Positions 33,285 through 42,621 of a DNA stretch of 64,000 bases are shown piece after piece. The translations under genes and the position numbers were made by a program. Source of the DNA: Bombyx mori (taxonomy: Eukaryota; Arthropoda; Insecta; Lepidoptera; Bombycidae); NCBI RefSeq assembly GCF_030269925.1, contig NC_085107.1, positions 17,052,001-17,116,000 on the forward strand. The letters are read 5' to 3'. Within the stretch, counting starts at the first letter, position 1; each line of letters starts with the position of its first letter. The notes under the pieces are model-generated. The model did not search any database. It had not been told where the DNA came from and worked only from the letters and a program-made list of their open reading frames with translations.

Positions 33285-34952
33285 GTTTTATGATTGAAAG
33301 TTTACTGGTGTCCCGAAGGCCTTTCCGGTTTCACCAGGACAGGTGGGCGAGCAAAGGCTCAGCCAAGAGGGGTGGGATTTGCTAACAACTGCCCGAGCGC
33401 CTCCGAAGGAGACCTAACAACTCAAGAGCAATTGTTTCGCGAATGAAACTACTACTCGCGTCGCGATACTACGAATCGCGACCCGCTGAGAAGATCCGGC
33501 GAGAAATCAGCGGGCTGATGCATGGGTTAGGTTGCACGTCGACCTCTTTGTCGAGTTCGACGAGTACGGTTACCGGGGTCCCTAAGCCTGCCCCTAGTAT
33601 TAGAGCTGAAGGCATCTAATGCAAAGGTTATTGGATCTGATGGATCCGTAAGGACGTGTCTAGGGCGTCGACGGTGACTGGCTCCTACATGATCAGGATT
33701 CGGGGAGTAGTCAGCGGCGGCAACGATAAGGCGATTATCATGACGCATAGCCTTATCGAAGTATCGTTCCGACGCTGACTTCATGTATTTCCGAATTGAT
33801 TCGAGGCCCAGGTCGTCGTGTAGGTCAACGTTCCTCATGAACCACGGAGCCCCGACAGCTAACCTGCAAAAGCGGGATTGTAGGGATTGGAGGGTGTCTA
33901 TGTGTGTGCGGGCCGCGTGAGCGAACACCACACTCGCGTAAGTCATGACGGGCCTTATGCAAGTTTTGTAAAGTGTCACCTTGTTCCGAAGGGACATTTT
34001 ACTCCGCTTATAGATCATGGGGTGGAGTCTACCGAGAATAAACGCGGCACGGTCACGGACTGATTTTATATGCGGGCGGAATGTCATCGATGCATCCAGG
34101 GTAACGAACAGGTACTTGACCTTCCTGGCCCAGGGTATGAGTTGTCTAAAGAGAGTAATCGGGGGTGTGAGATTCCTCCTCCTAATCCGGGAGGAAATCC
34201 GTGTGGAGCTTCCCCTCTGAAATAGCACCGCAGTACTTTTCGCTGGGTTGATGTCTATGCGCCATTTTCGGAACCACTGTCCTAGGGCTAGGGCTGCGCT
34301 CTGAAGCTTCTTCGCGATTAGGGACTTATTTCTACTAGAATAGTAAACAGTCGTGTCGTCGGCGAATAAAGCTAAATGGGTCGGCGGCGACCGGGGAATA
34401 TCGTTGACGAATAAGCTAAATAGGAGGGGTGAGAGGACAGAACCTTGCGGGACCCCAGCTGTGAGAGGTCGTGGGAAGGAGCGGGTTCCCTCGACTCGAT
34501 ATCGAAAAGAGCGGTTCGACAAGAAGTCCCGTATGATGGGCACGAGACTATCCGGCACGCCCATGTTGAATAGTTTGAAAATCAAACCATTGTGCCAGAC
34601 TTTGTCGAACGCTTTTGCGACGTCGAAGAAGAGAGCTCCCGTGTATAACGGTTTTGGTCGATTAAGCCCCACAAGAATGTGCTCCGTGAGGCAGTGCACC
34701 TGAAATCAGACCATCTGGCATCTCGGACTTCGGCGATGCGAGACTTTACGTCGCGTTGTAGGGCACGCATTCGAATACGATTTTCCGCGGTAGGATACCT
34801 GTCGTAGGCGCGTATCGAGGCGTTCTTAGCTCTAAGGAGTTCCCTAATATCGTCGGACAATTTGAAGCGGTGAAGGAAGTCCTCCGCTACAACTTGTTTC
34901 GATGACCTATCTAATGTCGAGGTGATGTGTGATGTTAAGATGTCTATGGCGT
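33285..34952 (-). mobile_element. Jockey-type LINE inserted in family A, internally deleted
   Basis: The element reads on the - strand. The right part holds the pre-RT linker (DILTSHITSTLDRSSK, RAKNASIRAYDRYPT, VRDARWSDF). The left part is the RT from VHCLTEHILVGLN onward, with FFDVAKAFDKVWH, AGVPQGSVLSPLLF, LALFADDTTVYYS, and a C-terminal YASVVFAHAARTH region. The two parts are fused near 34700, so RT motifs between the linker and the fingers domain are missing. A 240-base 3' region carries the stem-loop (33482-33514) and ends with the GTCCTGGTGAAACCGG tail on the reverse strand. CGTCGT flanks both ends, a likely target-site duplication. Confidence 0.85.
33527..34699 (-). pseudogene. Jockey-type reverse transcriptase, partial
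   Basis: A 390-codon open stretch covering RT palm, thumb and the C-terminal domain. The catalytic motif is FADD (ALFADDTTV). It lacks the N-terminal RT motifs and endonuclease, so it cannot retrotranspose unaided. The C-terminal quarter (RYFDKAMRHDNRLIVAAADY, then RRRPRHVLTDP) is arginine-rich, as in related LINEs. The deletion upstream shifts the frame into the linker. Confidence 0.82.
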
Positions 34953-35035
34953 CGTAAATGTCTATGGGCTCCAGTAACCACTTAACACCAGGTGGGCTGT
35001 GAGCTAGTCCACTCATCTAGTAATAAAAAATTATA
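34953..35035 (+). repeat. Family A copy, right part
   Basis: Continues the copy broken at 33284: GTAAATGTCTATGGGCTCC, the CCACTTAACACCAGGTGG block, CATCTAGTAATAAAAAA. Confidence 0.8.
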
Positions 35036-35089
35036 ATAATAATAATAAAATTATTAATTTTTTTTTCTATTTTTTAGTTTCATTTTATA

Positions 35090-35330
35090 TAAAGCGTGTT
35101 TTTTAGTTTTTTTAAACTATTATTTATTTTTCATTTTTTAGTTGAATTTCCATTGTTAATATCTCTTTTAAAAAAAATTTCATTTTTTTTTCATTTTTTT
35201 TAAAATATTGATTTGTGATCGGTCCTCGATAAATCTACAAAGTTTGAATGAAATCTGACCGTTAAAAGTGGGTCAAAATCGCGTCTAAAGGAGTCAGTTA
35301 CAAACATACAAGTGAAGCTAATATAAAGCA
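35090..35330 (-). repeat. Family D repeat, minus orientation
   Basis: Reverse complement of the family D order: GATCGGTCCTCGATAAAT, AGTGGGTCAAAATCGCGTCT and CATACAAGTGAAGCTAAT. Diverged. Together with the + copy at 32691 it brackets the family A/LINE nest. Confidence 0.6.
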
Positions 35331-35429
35331 CAATCATTTTTTCTTACACTATTTTTAATTAAATTTTATTAAAATTTATTTTCTATTTTTTAGTTGAATT
35401 TTTATATAAGCGTATTTTGTTAGTTTTTT

Positions 35430-35730
35430 AAATTTTTTTTTGCTTGTGTAATTAGTGGGTCGAGCTCACCTGAACTTAAATAGTTACCGTACCCCATAGG
35501 CATTAGTAACTACCACCCTCCTTGAGACTTGATTTCTAAGTCTCAATTTTACATTACAACAGCTGCCCCATTCTTGAAATCGAAATGCTGCTTCACGGCA
35601 TAAACGACATGGTACCTTGCCCATGCGGGTTTTTATTTACTACCAGTAATTAAGCAAATTACAATTTTGGCGGGTTTAATTTTGAGGTTAACACACGACG
35701 TAATCCCTTCATCGTGGAAGTAATTCGTGA
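35430..35730 (-). repeat. Diverged family A copy
   Basis: T-rich start with GCTTGTGTAATTAGTGGGTC, then degraded blocks to CCAGTAATTAAGCAAATTAC and the TTGGCGGGTTTAATTTTGAG and ATCGTGGAAGTAATTCGTG 5' blocks. It is older than other copies. Confidence 0.65.
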
Positions 35731-36270
35731 AATTTTGTTAAGTACATATTTTATTATAAAACTGTTGTCGCATCGCTCAATAAGATGCAACGAGCAATAT
35801 ACCCTTTAGGCCACGATGACTTAAAATTTTATTGTTTATCGTATTCCCATGTAAGAACTTCATACTTCTAAAATATGCTATGAATTTTAGTGTCACAGCA
35901 GACGTGGTCTATTGTATTATTTTTATGAACTTAAATATGCTGTAGCATCTCCCACACAATAAAACAATATAAAATCATAATTATTATTTTGTTACAAAGG
36001 AACGCTTGTTGTATTGATGTATTGAAGCGTGCAAACGTTGTCCATAAATCCTGTTATAATTTAACACAAACACTTTTTACATGTTAACTACTACGTGAAA
36101 TCGCTACGCCGAGCACTGTATTAAATTCCTCGTGCCTCGTAATACCTCGTATCTAATTTAATACCTCGCCGAATTCACAGCTCATAATCGATATGAAGTG
36201 TAATGGAAATTCGCTTTCTGAAAATGCGTTGCAGCATCACTAATCCGTCCCGGTAAATTGAATGTTTCAG
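35731..36270. other. Upstream of the secreted-protein exon
   Basis: AT-rich; presumably intron or promoter of the gene at 36271. No exon 1 could be picked with confidence. Confidence 0.4.
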
Positions 36271-36807
36271 ATTCATATCTTCGTTGCTAATGCGGTATTT
36301 GTATCGGTTCAAATGCTGAACGTTTTGCCGCGCCAAATACAAGCGGTAGAGAACAAAATAATTGGAGAGGCAAATGTACGTGCGCTCGAAGCATTCCTTA
36401 ATAATCCAAAATTTTACTTACACGCACGGAGATTGAATCGTGATAATTTAAAGAAACTTAAAGTCGTCTCCAAGGTCTCGAGTAACGTACTGAGAAACGA
36501 AGATGATAAAGCTGTTGGCGTTCCGTATTCACCTCACTTATCTAATTTTGAGGCGACCATTGAAAACGAACTGAAAAATTCTTTGTCAAACAAAAACTCG
36601 GCTTTATATGATCGTCCATACCTTGAAAAGAAAGGTAAGAACGACTACCTTGTAATCAAACCGGAGCTATTGGATCCTTTCGTGACTGTGATACCTAACG
36701 CTATACACTACAACATTGAGAAGAAATGCGTGAACTGGTTGGATGATTGCAGCCTGAAGGGCATACGGGCGAAGCTGTTGAGAGGTGTTCACTCTCCTTT
36801 TAAATAA
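36271..36807 (+). CDS. Last exon of an unknown, secreted-looking protein
   Basis: An acceptor-like AATGTTTCAG ends at 36270 and an open frame of 178 codons runs to TAA at 36805-36807, with AATAAA overlapping the stop region. The frame also has an ATG at 36262 inside the acceptor. The first 25 residues are hydrophobic (IHIFVANAVFVSVQML) and resemble a signal peptide ending near PRQIQA, followed by a charged, lysine- and asparagine-rich protein with two cysteines late (KKCVNWLDDCSLKG). The amino-acid pattern is not low-complexity and is not a known transposon domain. I do not recognise the family. An upstream exon carrying the start codon is likely, or the internal Met at 36262 is used. Confidence 0.6.
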   Translation: MHIFVANAVFVSVQMLNVLPRQIQAVENKIIGEANVRALEAFLNNPKFYLHARRLNRDNLKKLKVVSKVSSNVLRNEDDKAVGVPYSPHLSNFEATIENELKNSLSNKNSALYDRPYLEKKGKNDYLVIKPELLDPFVTVIPNAIHYNIEKKCVNWLDDCSLKGIRAKLLRGVHSPFK

Positions 36808-37339
36808 ACTTTTTAATCAACTTGATCTCTATAGCCCTCGGCTAGATATTACCTGTTCTTGTTATGAAAAGCGATATGCATCATTAAAATAACAGCGCTT
36901 TTTGTATTCCTCTGTTATTTATCCGTATAATGTAAATTTTAAATCTAAATATTATTTTAAATAAACTAGCGCTACTATATTTTTCTGAATAATAAACTAG
37001 CACTTGTTTGAGATACAATAACTAGAACTACTACGCCATTAATAAGAATATCTCAAGAACTAGTGAAATATATGCACAGAATAACAAAAGATGAAAATTT
37101 ACATCTACAAAATAAAATCGATTGACCGGACTTAATTTCTTTAAATGTATATAGTTTCAATCTTGTTATTTTATGAAATATACTGTTCACTAAGACTCAT
37201 AAATCTAGAATAAAAGTTGACAAACACAATTTACTATATCATTTATTATAATTGTTAAGAAAAACAAAAACAACAAAACAAAATAAAATTAGCTTAATTT
37301 GTTTGCCTTCTAACATACTTTATTATACGAATTGCCAGA
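36808..37339. other. Downstream tract, nothing recognised
   Basis: AT-rich, with several AATAAA hexamers near 36803 and 36959-36992. No repeats of the known families. Confidence 0.5.
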
Positions 37340-37449
37340 TAATCCCAGATGTGCGGTCGAATAAAATAGCATCTAAGAACGTTTATAAACCAAGTAGGTA
37401 TATTGAGATTGAAGAAGAGAATTATGAGAAATGGTACTACAACCTGAAT
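37340..37449 (+). CDS. Candidate exon, unknown gene
   Basis: An acceptor-like ACGAATTGCCAG and a good donor AAT|GTAAGC bound a 110-base stretch coding IIPDVRSNKIASKNVYKPSR and YIEIEEENYEKWYYNLN. The composition looks protein-coding and no repeat family covers it. It could belong to the gene at 36271 or to another. Partner exons may lie beyond the LINE insertion at 37784-43327. Confidence 0.35.
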
Positions 37450-37616
37450 GTAAGCATTTTGGCTGTAAAGTTAGAGAGATAGATGATTCGGTTAGAAGCG
37501 TTGAGAGCTAGATGCGGAAAATCCAAGACTGTACGAGATAAAAATACATGGAAAAGATTCACTCATTCAGAATCGCATCGATTTGCAAAAAAAAGGAAAT
37601 TAATACCTAATTTTAC

Positions 37617-37699
37617 GGTGGTGCAGTCAATTGTTATATATAGCGCCACTGACTGCGGCGAAAGTTCTGGGTTCGATTCCCACATTAAGAAAACATTCG
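37617..37699 (+). repeat. tRNA-like SINE head
   Basis: A-box-like TGGTGCAGTCAATTG near 37620 and B box GGGTTCGATTCCC near 37672. The body is replaced by the family B copy that follows. Confidence 0.6.
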
Positions 37700-37783
37700 T
37701 GTTTTTTTATTGCCCTTGTAGGCAGACGATACGACCCACCTGATGGTGAGTGGTTACCGTCGCCCATGGACTTGAGTAATACC
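37700..37783 (-). repeat. Family B copy, left part (split by the R1-type LINE)
   Basis: T7-ATTGCCCTTGTAGGC to GGACTTGAGTAATACC. The remainder lies at 43328-43372. The last 16 bases are the left target-site duplication of the R1-type LINE. Confidence 0.85.
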
Positions 37784-37784
37784 T

Positions 37785-37930
37785 TTTTTTTAACGCTGGG
37801 GAATCCGTTTACGGATACCCGGTCGAGAGGGGTAACAGACCGGGTTATGTCGGACTCCAGCGCCTCCAGAGAAGAAGAGGGACAGGAGGAAGACCAAAGT
37901 TCTCCTCTTCTTGCAATTCCTACCGGGAGA
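37785..37930 (-). other. 3' UTR of the R1-type LINE
   Basis: Reverse-strand tail with the CCCGGTC/GACCGGG stem (37818-37824 with 37838-37844) and the ATTCCCCAGCGTTA end before polyA. It matches the short copy at 22368-22673. Confidence 0.8.
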
Positions 37931-38972
37931 CTACCATTGAGAAAGGCGCGCGAGGCGCTGCGCGGCGTCTACCACACAGCAAAATCTGGCCATGGCCCCC
38001 CACGAACTCTCGTCCTTTAGCATGCGGGCAATGACAGCCCGCAAGGAGAGGTCCCTGCCCAGCATCGCGATGAGATCTCGCCGCGGGTGCTCCCAACGCG
38101 GGCACGCTTCAAGTGCGTGCTGAGCGTCATCGTCCGGATACCCGCACTGGTGAGAGTGCGGATGTGGCTCTCTCCTGCGGACCTTCCACAGGTACCTCCC
38201 GAAGCAGTCATGCGTCGAGAGGACCTGCGTAAGGCGGAAGGAGAGCACGCCGTGTCGCCGATCTGACCATGTCTCCAGCACGGGCACCAGGGCCTCGAGG
38301 GTGCGCCGGTGGGTGACTGAAGTTCGATTAAGTTCCTCCAGCAACTGTTCCTTCCATTTAGCGTACGCCAAATGACACGCAGCATGCCTCCACCGACCGA
38401 CAGCCGACAGGCCAGGTGTTCGTCCTCGACTTAGAGACTGTGTCCTGCGCCGGTATACCGTAGCCAATACCTCGGCCTCGAGATCCTAAGGAAGGGAACC
38501 AGCGAGAGCGCAGGCGACCTCTCGGGAGATCGTACGGTACCCCCTGATGCACCGCAAGCGCCCGGTGAGCTCGGAGCAGCAGCGCCGTATTGCGTGCGGA
38601 GAGTGCGCGCGACCACACGGGAGCGCCATACAAGATCAAACTGCGCACGACCCCCAGGTACAGGCGCCGCATACCGACGCTGCAACCACCGACGTTGGGC
38701 AGAAAAAGGACTAACGCACCTGCCACGCCCAGCAGCCTCGGGATCAACTCACCGAAATAGTGGTCGAAGCGCCATCGACTGTCCAGCACGATGCCCAAAT
38801 ATTTGAGCTTCGGCTGGACAGCGATCGATACTCCAACGACTATGAACGTCGCACCTGGACGGGGTCCTCTCCAAACCGGGTGAAAGCATACGGCCTCGGA
38901 CTTGTGGAGGGCCACCTCAAGACCCAGTCTCCGAATGCGGCTAACGATGGTGGAGACCGCCGTCACCGCCAA
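37931..38972 (-). pseudogene. R1-type LINE ORF2, RT thumb and C-terminal domain
   Basis: Two reverse frames joined by a frameshift near 38430. The upper one (38358-38972) covers RGLGLEVALHKSEAVCF-like RT palm end, VVGVSIAVQPKLKYLGIVLD, and SLILYGAPVWSRAL. The lower one (37931-38467) holds VTHRRTLEALVPVLETW, LSFRLTQVLSTHDCFGRYLW, a zinc-like HSHQCGYPDDDAQHALEAC region and CPRWEHPRRDL. The Cys/His cluster is typical of the R1-clade C-terminus. Confidence 0.82.
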
Positions 38973-40232
38973 GGATCGCTGCGGCCCTGTAGTCAGCTTC
39001 GCGAGCCGTCACCAGCGTGTCGTCGGCATAGCACACCACGTCGACGCCACGCAAGCCAGCACCGCGGAGGACCCAATCGAAACCGATGTCCCACAGGAGT
39101 GGTCCCAATACCGACCCCTGTGGGACCCCTCACGACACCGTTTTTCGTCCCCATCCCCTTCTCTCGGGGAAAATCATGCTCCGCCCTGAGAGGTAGTCTT
39201 CTATCAAGGTGCGGAGACTATTGGGGATGCGGTGACACCGAAGTGATTCCACGATCGTGCCCCAGGGTATCGTGTTGAAGGCGTTGGCGATGTCAATCGA
39301 CACAGCCAATAACACGCCCCCCTCAGAGCATGAACGGTCCGAGAGACGGCGGACGCGCAAGACCGCATCCACGGTCGAGCGACCCCTCCGGAAACCGTAT
39401 TGGTTAGGAGCCAGATCAGGCCCAACGCTTTCCAGCGATTGGCGATGACGCGCTCGAAGAGCTTACCGGCCTCGTCCAGCACGACGATTGGGCGGTACCC
39501 GTTCGGTTCGTCTCGTGGCCGATCCTCCTTAGGAATAAAGACGAGCCGACCAGTTCTCCATGGCTCTGGGAACCTGCCCTCACGGAGGCACCAGCTGAAC
39601 AGCCTTTGGAGGGCAGGCTCTAAACCATCACCCGTCAAGGCGAGCGCCCACGCTCGGGACGAGATTCCATCGAGACCGGGTGCCGTGCGCTTCGCCCGCA
39701 TCCTCTGCACAGCTGATTCAAACTCCGCCTGCGAGACGTCCTCAGACTCCCCGCCATCAGCAACCCGCACCGTCGTCATCACAGGAGGGACGAAGGCCGT
39801 CCCGGTAAAATCCGGAAACAGACCCCAGACTACCCACTGCAACGTCTCCGGCGGCAAGGTGCTGGTTGCGGCCCAAGGGCGGAGCACATTGCACGCCAGC
39901 CTGTAGAGCCGCCCCCACGGATCACAGTCGAGCGAAGCTAGTAGGTCGTTCCAGGCAGCCTCCTTCGCCTCCCCGATAGCCACGCGCTGGGCCCTTATGG
40001 CCGTCCTGTACACCTCGTACAGGCGGTCCTCCTCATCCGGGTCCAGATGCGTTCTTCGACGTCGATACTGCTGGTATGCGCGACGACTGACGTCGCACAA
40101 CCGGCGCTGGCTAGCGATCTCCTCAGTCCACCAGTGGACTCGGCGCTTTTGAGCGAGAGCTTTAATGCGAGGCAAAGCGGCGTCGCACACCCGTGACATC
40201 GCCTCGCGCAGATGCTCCATCCCCTCGCACAC
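38973..40232 (-). pseudogene. R1-type LINE ORF2, linker and reverse transcriptase core
   Basis: The reverse frame 39204-40232 includes the linker (RRVHWWTEEIASQRRLCDVS), KRTAPGLDGISSRAW (RT start), PEPWRTGRLVFIPK and NGYRPIVVLDEAGKLFERV. A frameshift leads to 39130-39372 (LAVSIDIANAFNTIPW). The catalytic motif CYADD is in the reverse of 39019-39033 and sits in a further frame. It is degenerate but all RT landmark motifs are visible. Confidence 0.85.
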
Positions 40233-40269
40233 GTCCGCGATTGAGGACGAGAAGACCGCTTCCGGCCAG

Positions 40270-40719
40270 TCACTTCTCCACCGCCCTACCTCTGGGGCAC
40301 GTCCTCAAGGAACCCCAAGCCAATGACTTGGAGTTGAGGTCCCCGAGAACGAGTATCCGTCGGGAGTGCAACCTCCCAACGACGCGGCTGAGCTCGCTGA
40401 AGAAAACCTCAAACTCGGCGAGCGTCCTGTTTGGGGAAAAGTACACTCCCAATATGAATACCTTGGCCCAGAGGACAGCAACGAAGCCGCAACCTCTCTC
40501 GACAACGTCGAACCTGGGCGGAGCACCCACACAACAACGCCGGATGATATCCACTCGGCCCTCCAAATCGGTTGCCCAATCGGGGCTCGAAGGGACCCGA
40601 TACGGCTCAGCGACCACCACAAGATGGGTCAACCCCTCTGCCATGCTCTGGAACAAAAGGTCCTGAGCTCTGGCAAAGTGATTGAGATTCCCCTGCAGGA
40701 ATCGAAGGACACCTGTCAT
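40270..40719 (-). pseudogene. R1-type LINE ORF2, endonuclease N-terminal part
   Basis: ORF2 starts at 40719 about ten bases after the ORF1 stop. It reads LRFLQGNLNHFARAQDLL, VVVAEPYRVP, and ILVLGDLNSKSLAWGS, the APE-type endonuclease motifs (Asn, Glu and Asp of the active site). After GRAVEK the frame meets a stop and the linker starts almost at once, so the C-terminal third including the Ser-Asp-His end of the APE fold seems deleted. The enzyme would not cut target DNA. Confidence 0.78.
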
Positions 40720-40723
40720 AACA

Positions 40724-40939
40724 GGGCGTCATTCGATGTCTCCATAGGCATACCGGGCTGCCTCCGTGCATTTCAAGCGCAGCGGAAGCTCCTCTTCTAG
40801 GTCTTGGTCTCGGGAACTTGGCACAAGCCTTGCTCCCGGAGACTTGGTCCGTCGGTCTGCCGGCAGAGGCACATAAAGCACAGTGTGGCGCCAGAGAGCA
40901 GCCGGATGCCACGTGGCCGGTCTGGCCGCACCGGCAGTG
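40724..40939 (-). pseudogene. R1-type LINE ORF1 C-terminus with zinc knuckles
   Basis: The reverse frame begins within a knuckle, CRCGQTGHVASGC, followed by a second half HCALCASAGRP and a basic tail. It reaches a stop just before ORF2 in a neighbouring frame. The first half of this knuckle is missing because the upstream sequence is inverted at about 40940. Confidence 0.78.
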
Positions 40940-42398
40940 CGTTGGCATGGCTGCGGTCAGGAAGGCGTGCCTTAGCGCTCAAAGAGAGGAAAGGGAGCTC
41001 ACTGAGAGCGCGCGCACCACGCGCCTGAAGAAGAGAGCGGTTGAGGGGCCTGTCCCTAAGCCTGATGCCGAGCGTAGGCTCCATCAGAGTGCTGAGGTGG
41101 CTCTGACGGTGGCCGCCAAATCTAGCAGCCTGAAGGGCACGTATGTGCCTGCATTGAAGGAGTTGGTGGCCACCGTCAAGGAGGCCACGGAGGACCTTGT
41201 GGGCCGCACCGCAACTGAACAGGCTGAAAGACTGCGTGCGATCAACGCTAAGCAGGAGCAGGAGATCCTAAAGCTCCGCAAGGAGCTTGATGAAATTAGG
41301 AGGGAGTTGGCTACGGTCTCGCAGGTGCTAGGCAATGCACGAGCCGTAGCCCCGGCCCCAAACACCGAGGAAGAAGAGGAGGAGTTGCGCCTCCAGCGCA
41401 TTACGCGAGCTGTTGGCACCATGCTCGACGCTCGCTTTGCGGGGCTGGACCCTACCGGAGCCCCGAATGCGACCACCGCTAGCGGTGTACAGGTGGAAGA
41501 GCCGCGAAAAATCGCCGAACCCTCCTATTGTCGTTGACGCTGCACTGGATTCGGCACCATTGTCGAAACCAGTGCCACCTACAACATCGGCGAAAAAGAG
41601 GACGCGAGGGCCCAGAAGAAAAGTCACTGCGCAAGTGGCTCCACCTGGAACGCACACCCTCCTCCCGGTTCCAGCTTCCTTGAACGAGAGCTGGTCAATG
41701 GTTACCCGTGGGCGCTCGGCTGAGGGAGGCAGCAGTGAGGACGGTTCCAGTGGTAGTACCCGCTGAAGCGGGAAAGAAAAACCCGTCCTCTGCAAAGAGG
41801 AAAGAGAAGAAGCTGCGCCCTCCGCGCTCTCAAGCTGTTGTGCTCAAGCTGCAGCCGGAGGCTGTAGAAAGAGGACTCACATACCGCACTCGCCGAAGCG
41901 AGAGCCAAAGTGGACCCCGAGGCACTCGGAATCCACATCCGGTCTGCAGTGACTGGGGCCAAGGTGTTGGTAGTAGAAGGTGCTGATCAGAGCGCCAAGG
42001 CTGATCACCTGGCCCAAAAGCTTCGTGACATTCTGTCCGCGGAGGGGGTCATTGTGACCAGGCCAGTGACAACTGCAGCCATCCGCATCAGCAGACTGGA
42101 TGACTCCCTGACTCCAGAGGAAGTTGCCGCTGAGCTCGCCCGGATTGGCGAATGCACTCCTGAAGCGGTGAAGATCGGAGAGATCAAGTCTGGCCCAGGT
42201 GGGATGGGTCAGGTGTTGGTTCGGTTGCCCGTCGCTGCCGCGACGTAGGTCCTCACCGGTCCGAAATTGAGAGTCGGTTGGAGCGTGCTTCGCGCTCATC
42301 TGCTAGAGGCTAAGAAGCTACAGTGCTTCTGATGCCATGAGCTAGGGCATGTGAGCGCCCGATGTCCGTCGTCAGTCGACCGCAGCCGTGATTGTCAC
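40940..42398 (+). pseudogene. Inverted ORF1 middle of the R1-type LINE
   Basis: On the + strand: VGMAAVRKACLSAQREER, a long coiled coil (VATVKEATEDLVGRTATEQA; KQEQEILKLRKELDEIRREL), a low-complexity Glu/Pro linker, then the gag core (LGIHIRSAVTGAKVLVVEGA, RISRLDDSLTPEEVAAEL, MGQVLVRLPVAAA) and the first zinc knuckle (CF, a stop in place of the third residue, CHELGHVSARC) ending at VDRSRDCH. Three or more frameshifts occur (near 41520, 41750, 41890). The order continues exactly into the - strand knuckle at 40939 and from the - strand N-terminus at 42399. This segment was therefore flipped in place. Confidence 0.82.
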
Positions 42399-42621
42399 GC
42401 TTTGATGGCGTCACAGCTCTGGGCTTCGCAACTGACGGGCCCTGAGCCTCCGAACCGGAGCTGCTGCTCGACCCGTCTGAGTTTATATTAAGGACCCTTT
42501 TCCGCTGTCGTCGTGTCGGCGACGAGCGGGTCGACTATTGGGCTGAACTGACTGTGGCCATATCATCGTCCGATACGACATTGGCTCTAAAGGAGCTTAC
42601 TTCAAGGTCCTTCTCGGACAT
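42399..42621 (-). pseudogene. R1-type LINE ORF1 N-terminus
   Basis: Reverse ATG at 42621. It codes MSEKDLEVSS, DDDMATVSSAQ, an in-frame TAG, then STRSSPTRRQRKRVL, a serine run (DGSSSSSGSE) and AVTPSKR, after which the sequence switches to the inverted segment. Acidic then arginine- and serine-rich starts are usual for R1-clade gag proteins. Confidence 0.72.

Noticed and set aside
33527..34699. Host reverse transcriptase (for example telomerase)
   Set aside because: Motifs and tail are those of a Jockey-type LINE, and it sits in a split repeat with a target-site duplication.
38594..39906. Plus-strand proteins inside the LINE ORF2
   Set aside because: These are antisense shadows of the GC-rich reverse transcriptase frames on the - strand.
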